This document shows positions 53,265 through 57,318 of a stretch of 57,318 nucleotides of DNA, piece after piece. The first letter of the stretch is position 1, and each line of letters begins with the position of its first letter. The notes under the pieces were generated by a model. It searched no databases, was not told the DNA's origin, and worked only from the letters and a program-made list of their open reading frames with translations. This DNA comes from a bacterium. GTDB lineage: Bacteria > Chloroflexota > Dormibacteria > Aeolococcales > Aeolococcaceae. The stretch covers positions 1 to 57,318 of the forward strand of contig JACWAJ010000054.1 of NCBI GenBank assembly GCA_014874355.1, given 5' to 3'. A program made the position numbers and the translations under genes.

Positions 53265-54152
53265 ATGCTCATCGTCCGTGCCCATGCCAAACTCAACCTC
53301 GGTCTCGCTGTCACGGCGCGCCGCGATGACGGCTGGCACGACATCGACAGCGTCATCGTCCCGCTCGACTGGCACGATCTCGTGGGGGTCGAACTGCATC
53401 CCGCCGGGGCGGGCTCTCTCATTGCACGCCTCCGGGTCACGGGCCCTGGCGCCGCCCTGGTACCGCCGGGCCCCGGCAACCTGGCACAGCGGGCCGCGGA
53501 AGCAGTCTTACGCCTGGTTGACGCCAGTGTCGACGTGTGGCTCGACAAGCACCTGCCGGTGGCTGCGGGGCTGGGCGGGGGCTCGGCCGATGCCGCGGCA
53601 GTGTTGCGAGCGGTTGCCACGCTTGCGATAGAGCGGGGCCTGCCGGTTGACGCTCTGGCGCTGGACCGCATCGCCGCCGAACTGGGCAGTGACGTCCCTG
53701 CCGTCATGGCATCGCGGCCGGTACGGGTTCGCGGTCGCGGGGACCAACTCTTGAGGTTTGGCGCTGTCCCACTTTTTGTTGCGGTTGCCGTGGCGGGCTC
53801 CAGTGCGACGCCGGCCACCTATGCCGAGTTGCGCCCCGATGAGATGGGTGAGACGGCGCGCATTGCGGATCTGGCGGCGGCTGTGACCAAGGGCCGGCCG
53901 GCCGACGCTCTTTGCGGCAGTGCGCTCGAGGCTGCTGCCTGCCGCGTGAACCCCGAGCTTGCGGCCTCGCTTCAGTGCTTGCGCGCAGCAACTGCACCCG
54001 TGATCTGGCACCTGACTGGCAGCGGTGGCGCGGCCTTCTCGATCACCTCCGACCCTGCCGGTGCGGCAGTGCTGGCACAACGCGCAATGGAGCTGGGCCT
54101 GCAGGCGCGCGCCTGCCATTCCGATGTTCGTTCACTGGCGGTTCGGACTTGA
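53265..54152 (+). CDS. ispE: 4-diphosphocytidyl-2-C-methyl-D-erythritol kinase (IspE)
   Basis: IspE phosphorylates CDP-ME in the MEP pathway. The 295-residue GHMP kinase has RAHAKLNLGLAVTARRDDGWHDI (Lys9 in the first motif) and the ATP loop PVAAGLGGGSADAAAV at about residues 99-114, then the DVPAVMASRPVRVRGRG region and a final GSGGAAFSI glycine motif. It lies opposite rpsT with about 105 bp between, and 50 bp before zwf. With ispH at 612-1499 it confirms MEP-type isoprenoid synthesis. Confidence 0.93.
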   Translation: MLIVRAHAKLNLGLAVTARRDDGWHDIDSVIVPLDWHDLVGVELHPAGAGSLIARLRVTGPGAALVPPGPGNLAQRAAEAVLRLVDASVDVWLDKHLPVAAGLGGGSADAAAVLRAVATLAIERGLPVDALALDRIAAELGSDVPAVMASRPVRVRGRGDQLLRFGAVPLFVAVAVAGSSATPATYAELRPDEMGETARIADLAAAVTKGRPADALCGSALEAAACRVNPELAASLQCLRAATAPVIWHLTGSGGAAFSITSDPAGAAVLAQRAMELGLQARACHSDVRSLAVRT

Positions 54153-54176
54153 CCCAGGCTCAGCTATCCTCACCGC

Positions 54177-54206
54177 ATGGTTGTGGCTGACGGGTTACTG
54201 ATTTGA
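54177..54206 (+). other. Nine-codon leader ORF overlapping the zwf start
   Basis: ATG 54177 begins a tiny frame of nine codons (MVVADGLLI) ending in TGA at 54204-54206, which overlaps the TTG start of zwf (TTGA). TATCCT at 54165-54170 could be a -10 box that places transcription near the ATG. Such a short frame could couple translation to zwf. It could also show a one-base shift from an older ATG start of zwf. Confidence 0.35.
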
Positions 54207-55657
54207 GTGGGCTGAATCCCCCCGCAGACCAGGACATCGTCGTGATCGGTGCCACGGGCGATCTGGCGGCCCGCAAGCTAATCCCTGCCCTGTACAACCT
54301 GAGCGTTGACGGGCTCCTGCCTCGCGGCGGGGACATCGTGGGAGTGGCACCCTCGCCCTGGGCCGACGACGTTTTTCGCGACCACGCCAAGGCCGGTGTC
54401 ACGCAGTTCTCGAGAACCGGCATATCCGAACCGGCATTTCGCGATTTTGCCAAGCGACTGCGCTACGTTTCAGCCGGTGCCAATGGCGACCTCGGGCCGC
54501 TGCGGTCGGCGCTGACGCGGGACCACCGGCTGGTCTATCTCGCGGTGCGGCCCTCGTCGCTCTACCCCTTGATCAAGGGGCTGGCCACCGCCGGTCTGGC
54601 GGAGGGAACCTCGATCGTTGCGGAGAAGCCGTTCGGCCACAATCTGGTGTCGGCTCGGGCACTCAACGTGGCTCTCCACAAGGTGGTTCCCGAGGAGCGG
54701 ATATTTCGCATAGACCACTACCTGGGCAAGGAGACCGTCCAGAACCTACTCGTCTTTCGCTTTGGCAACTCTCTATTTGAAAGGGTGTGGAACCGGGACG
54801 CCATCGCCCAAGTCGAGATCACCGTGGCGGAATCACTGGGTGTCGAGCATCGCGGGGCTTTCTACGAGGAGACCGGCGCTATCCGCGACATCGTCCAGAA
54901 CCACCTTATGCAGTTGCTCATGGTGGCGACCATGGAGCCGCCGACATCGTTTGACGCCGAGGCCATCCGCAACGAGAAGATCCAGGTGCTGCGGGCGCTG
55001 AACCCCGTCAACCCCAAGGATGTCGTGCGGGGCCAGTATTCCGGCGGCACGGTGGATGGGATGCAAGTTACCGGTTACCGCCACGAGACAGGCGTGGCCC
55101 GCGACTCGGATACCGAGACCTATGCCGCGATGCGTTTGAACATCGATTCCTGGCGCTGGTCGGGTGTGCCGTTTCTGATCCGAACCGGCAAGCGGCTCAA
55201 GGCTCGCGACACGCGCATCGTCATCGTTTTTCGCGATGCTCCGCTGCAACTCTTCCGCCAGTATGGGGTGCAGCACGTCGACAACAATCAACTGGTAGTT
55301 CACATCCAGCCCGACGAGGGCATTGCGCTGAGCTTTGTCGCCAAGCGACCGGGACCGGATGTCATGACCCAGACGGTGGGCATGAATTTCAGCTACGGGA
55401 CGTCGTTCAAATCATCGCCGCCGGAAGCCTACGAGCGTCTGCTGCACGATGCGCTCAATGCCGACCACACGCTCTTTATTCGCGAAGACGAGGTCGAGCG
55501 TGGCTGGGAAGTACTCCAGCCGGTGCTGGACAATCCTCCGCATGTGGCCATGTACAAGTCGGGAAGCTGGGGCCCGGAAGGGGCCGGCCGCATCGCCAAG
55601 CCGAGGCATTGGCATGACCCGGTGGACTTGCACCTGACGGGGGGGGGTGGGGCTTGA
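54203..55657 (+). CDS. zwf: Glucose-6-phosphate 1-dehydrogenase
   Basis: Zwf oxidises glucose-6-phosphate with NADP+ at the head of the oxidative pentose phosphate pathway. The 484-residue protein has the nucleotide motif VVIGATGDLAARKLIPAL, VAEKPFGHNL, the substrate motif RIDHYLGKETVQNLL with the catalytic His nearby, and PFLIRTGKRLKARDT. The TTG start is inside the nine-codon leader ORF described above. Its TGA stop overlaps the TTG start of the next kinase gene. A run of nine G at 55639-55647 near the end is prone to read errors, but the frame is intact. Confidence 0.92.
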   Translation: MSGLNPPADQDIVVIGATGDLAARKLIPALYNLSVDGLLPRGGDIVGVAPSPWADDVFRDHAKAGVTQFSRTGISEPAFRDFAKRLRYVSAGANGDLGPLRSALTRDHRLVYLAVRPSSLYPLIKGLATAGLAEGTSIVAEKPFGHNLVSARALNVALHKVVPEERIFRIDHYLGKETVQNLLVFRFGNSLFERVWNRDAIAQVEITVAESLGVEHRGAFYEETGAIRDIVQNHLMQLLMVATMEPPTSFDAEAIRNEKIQVLRALNPVNPKDVVRGQYSGGTVDGMQVTGYRHETGVARDSDTETYAAMRLNIDSWRWSGVPFLIRTGKRLKARDTRIVIVFRDAPLQLFRQYGVQHVDNNQLVVHIQPDEGIALSFVAKRPGPDVMTQTVGMNFSYGTSFKSSPPEAYERLLHDALNADHTLFIREDEVERGWEVLQPVLDNPPHVAMYKSGSWGPEGAGRIAKPRHWHDPVDLHLTGGGGA

Positions 55658-56601
55658 AACGGCGACTTGTCGGCGTGGACATTGGCGGCACCAACATCCG
55701 TGCCGCCGTGGCGACCGGGGTGACCAGCTTTGTCGATCATGTGTCCCTCCGTACGCCTGCTGCCGATGGACCCGATGCGGTACTCGATGCCGTTTCAGAC
55801 GCGGTCTGGGCCGCCTGCCCGGGCGGGACGCCCGATGGTGTGGCGGTAGGAATTCCCGGTCCGCTCGACCCTGACACGGGAGTTGTGTTCGCGGCACCTC
55901 AACTCAAGGGATGGACCGACGTTGACGCCGCAACTCGCCTGGCCAAACTCGTGGGTTGCCACGTTGTGGTGCACAACGACGCCAGCCTTGCCGGCTACGC
56001 CGAATGGGTTGCCGGGGCCGGCAAGGGCGCTCGCCACATGATCTTCATCACGGCCAGTACCGGCATTGGTGGGGGACTGGTGGTCAATGGCGAACTCATC
56101 AGCGGTCGTGCGGGCACTGCCGGTGAGATCGGGCACATGCCGCTCGGCACCGACTACCCGGCGTGCGCGCAGGGCCACGCGGGGTGTTTGGAAGGGACGG
56201 CGTCAGGTGCGGCGATCGCTCGCCGCGCCAAGGAAGCCATTGCCCGGGGAGAAAAGACGGTGCTCGCGGCCCTCGATCTCGCCCTGGTCGATGCCGCAGC
56301 CGTGATGCGGGCCGCGCAGGCCGGCGACTCCGTGTCTTGCCGCCTCTGGCATGACGCCGGGCGTGCACTGGGTCGCGCCGTCGGTGGCCTCATCAACCTT
56401 CTGAGCCCCGAGATTGTGGTCATCGGCGGGGGATTGATAAATGCGGGGGAACTGCTCTTCGATCCGCTTCGGGCGGGGGTTGGCGAAATCGCCTTCGAGG
56501 TTCCCACCAAACAATGCCGCATCGTGCAAGCCGGTTTGGGTACCGATGCCGGCCTGGTCGGCGCCGTCGCCTGGGCAGTGCACAGTTTTGGTGAGGGTTG
56601 A
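55654..56601 (+). CDS. glk: ROK-family glucokinase
   Basis: The 315-residue protein phosphorylates glucose or a related sugar at the expense of ATP. It has the ATP/glucose motif VGVDIGGTNIRAAVATG at the start, HNDASLAGYAEWVAGAGKGARHM with the catalytic Asp, TASTGIGGGLVVNGELISGRAGTAGEIGH, and VVIGGGLINAGELL near the end. In the usual zinc motif CxCGxxGCxE the second Cys is Gln here (ACAQGHAGCLE), so the zinc site may be incomplete. It starts at TTG overlapping the zwf stop, which couples glucose phosphorylation and oxidation. Confidence 0.88.
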   Translation: MKRRLVGVDIGGTNIRAAVATGVTSFVDHVSLRTPAADGPDAVLDAVSDAVWAACPGGTPDGVAVGIPGPLDPDTGVVFAAPQLKGWTDVDAATRLAKLVGCHVVVHNDASLAGYAEWVAGAGKGARHMIFITASTGIGGGLVVNGELISGRAGTAGEIGHMPLGTDYPACAQGHAGCLEGTASGAAIARRAKEAIARGEKTVLAALDLALVDAAAVMRAAQAGDSVSCRLWHDAGRALGRAVGGLINLLSPEIVVIGGGLINAGELLFDPLRAGVGEIAFEVPTKQCRIVQAGLGTDAGLVGAVAWAVHSFGEG

Positions 56602-56658
56602 TAGCCGTACTGCGAACGTCGCGATTGGGCGCCAAATGTCCGCCTTCTCCTGCTGTAA

Positions 56659-56766
56659 TGACACAGAGTCAGGGCATAAATACAAGGAGATGAGAGCGCA
56701 TAACCCATGTCCAGTGACACGGTTTCCTCCCCCTCCATTCGCCACCTGGCGAGCCCCTCTGTGTCA
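56659..56766. repeat. Inverted repeat pair TGACACAGAG ... CTCTGTGTCA ahead of the transposase gene
   Basis: A perfect 10-bp inverted repeat flanks 88 bp. Such paired ends next to an IS gene could mark a small non-autonomous element or the left end of the IS. The rest of 56602-56830 has no gene. Confidence 0.4.
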
Positions 56767-56830
56767 ATAATCCTTGAGACACCTCCTCTCCTTTTATTAG
56801 CGAGCATGAGGGCGTACCAAGGAGCACACG

Positions 56831-57223
56831 ATGACAACGGAGATCTACCCGGCGCGTCCGACTTTGGAGACCAGCACAGCGCCTGACCCAGAGGTCATGG
56901 AGCGCCCCCAGCGGCGGCGTTTCACGGCGGAGTACAAGATGTCAATCGTTCGACATGCGGATGCCTGCACGCGTAAGGGGGAGGTTGGTGCACTACTGCG
57001 CCGGGAGGGCCTGTACGCCTCGGCGCTCACCGAGTGGCGACAGTAGCGCGACAGTGGCGGACTGGATGCCGATCGGAAGCGCGGACGCAAACCCACGCCT
57101 GCAGCGGTTGTCGAGAACGCCGCTCTGAAGCGCCAAGTGGCGAAGCTCACCAAGGAACTGGCTGCGACCAGGATGGTGGTGGGGATCGCCCTCGAGAGTG
57201 CAGAGCCGAGGACCACGCCGTGA
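56831..57223 (+). pseudogene. IS3-type transposase OrfA with an internal amber codon
   Basis: The first 71 residues form the helix-turn-helix of IS3-family OrfA (RRRFTAEYKMSIVRHAD...GEVGALLRREGLYASALTEWRQ) and stop at TAG 57044-57046. The same frame goes on with RDSGGLDADRKRGRKPTP and NAALKRQVAKLTKELAATRMVV, the coiled coil and zipper of OrfA, to a TGA at 57221-57223. Relatives read EWRxQRD here, so TAG probably replaced a CAG. OrfB begins at GTG 57220, overlapping the OrfA end. The IS is likely inactive by itself unless the stop is suppressed. Confidence 0.75.
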
Positions 57224-57318
57224 TAGATGCATCTGTTGTGCAGTTGGCGCCCACAGTGGGGACTGCGGCTGCATGTCGAGCGTTGCACACCAGCCGCGCC
57301 GGCGTGTACCGGCGGAGA
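57220..57318 (+). CDS. IS3-type transposase OrfB, N-terminal fragment at window edge
   Basis: The 33 residues before the window end, starting VIDASVVQLAPTVGTAAACRAL and ending HTSRAGVYRRR, match the N-terminal helical segment of IS3-family OrfB, before the DDE integrase core. The rest lies beyond the window. The start overlaps the OrfA stop (GTGA), as usual for frameshift-coupled transposases. Confidence 0.6.
   Translation, partial: MIDASVVQLAPTVGTAAACRALHTSRAGVYRRR

Noticed and set aside
55639-55647. Run of nine G as a phase-variable tract in zwf
   Set aside because: It lies a few codons before the zwf stop, where length change would mostly affect the last residues and the coupling to the kinase. 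There is no evidence of variation in a single sequence.

Overview
The window is about 57 kb of compact, high-GC chromosome: short gaps, many 1-4 bp overlaps, frequent GTG/TTG starts. No rRNA gene is present, so placement is indirect. The mix suggests a terrabacterial lineage near Chloroflexota, Dormibacterota or Actinomycetota: a mycothiol-enzyme-like protein and an F420-associated type metallopeptidase (actinobacterial/chloroflexal flavour), a Bacillus-type IspH, a thymidylate kinase plus c-di-AMP receptor pair, a Ycf45/SpoIIIAA-like ATPase, and secreted CHAP proteins with HPFG repeats. This is inference, not a taxonomic call.

Layout. 1-4.5 kb (mostly minus strand): end of a small inverted-repeat element, a membrane protein, ispH, a decayed RDD/SpoIIM gene, a free-standing biotinyl domain, an enoyl-CoA hydratase and a mycothiol-isomerase-like protein. 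4.7-9.1 kb: tyrosine phenol-lyase, a polytopic glycosyltransferase-like membrane protein, a fused glycosyltransferase-methyltransferase, tRNA-Arg(CCT). 9.2-14.6 kb: PAP2 phosphatase, nitrilase-family hydrolase, secreted CHAP protein with repeats, proC, a frameshifted adenosine/adenine deaminase, tRNA-Pro(CGG). 14.7-21.9 kb: SRPBCC protein, double-GNAT protein, R3H-type AAA ATPase, tmk-darA, flippase, methyltransferase. 22-40 kb: lipid and propionate catabolism, with enoyl-CoA hydratase, FadF-like Fe-S oxidoreductase, SCP2, methylmalonyl-CoA epimerase, mutase large subunit, propionyl-CoA carboxylase beta, sucCD, two acyl-CoA dehydrogenases, thiolase, and a truncated MsrA. Inserted in this block are a MazF-type toxin-antitoxin pair with an orphan CdiI-like immunity gene and a complete copy of the small element. 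41.5-51 kb: B12-dependent ribonucleotide reductase, then a group 3b type [NiFe] hydrogenase operon with a cyclic-nucleotide-binding subunit and maturation protease, followed by an acetate transporter. 51-57.3 kb: holA, rpsT with a long basic tail, ispE, zwf, ROK kinase, and the beginning of a damaged IS3-type element.

Together the genes describe a heterotroph that degrades fatty acids and propionyl-CoA to succinate, probably with respiratory electron input through the FadF-like protein, and that can exchange electrons between NAD(P)H and H2. The most unusual structural feature is the short inverted-repeat element at 35825-35998 (second copy at 1-116). It lies between two CTAG duplications, and each CTAG carries the stop codon of the adjacent convergent gene. 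A pair of convergent genes at 30313-30316 shares one CTAG in just the arrangement expected of an unoccupied site.
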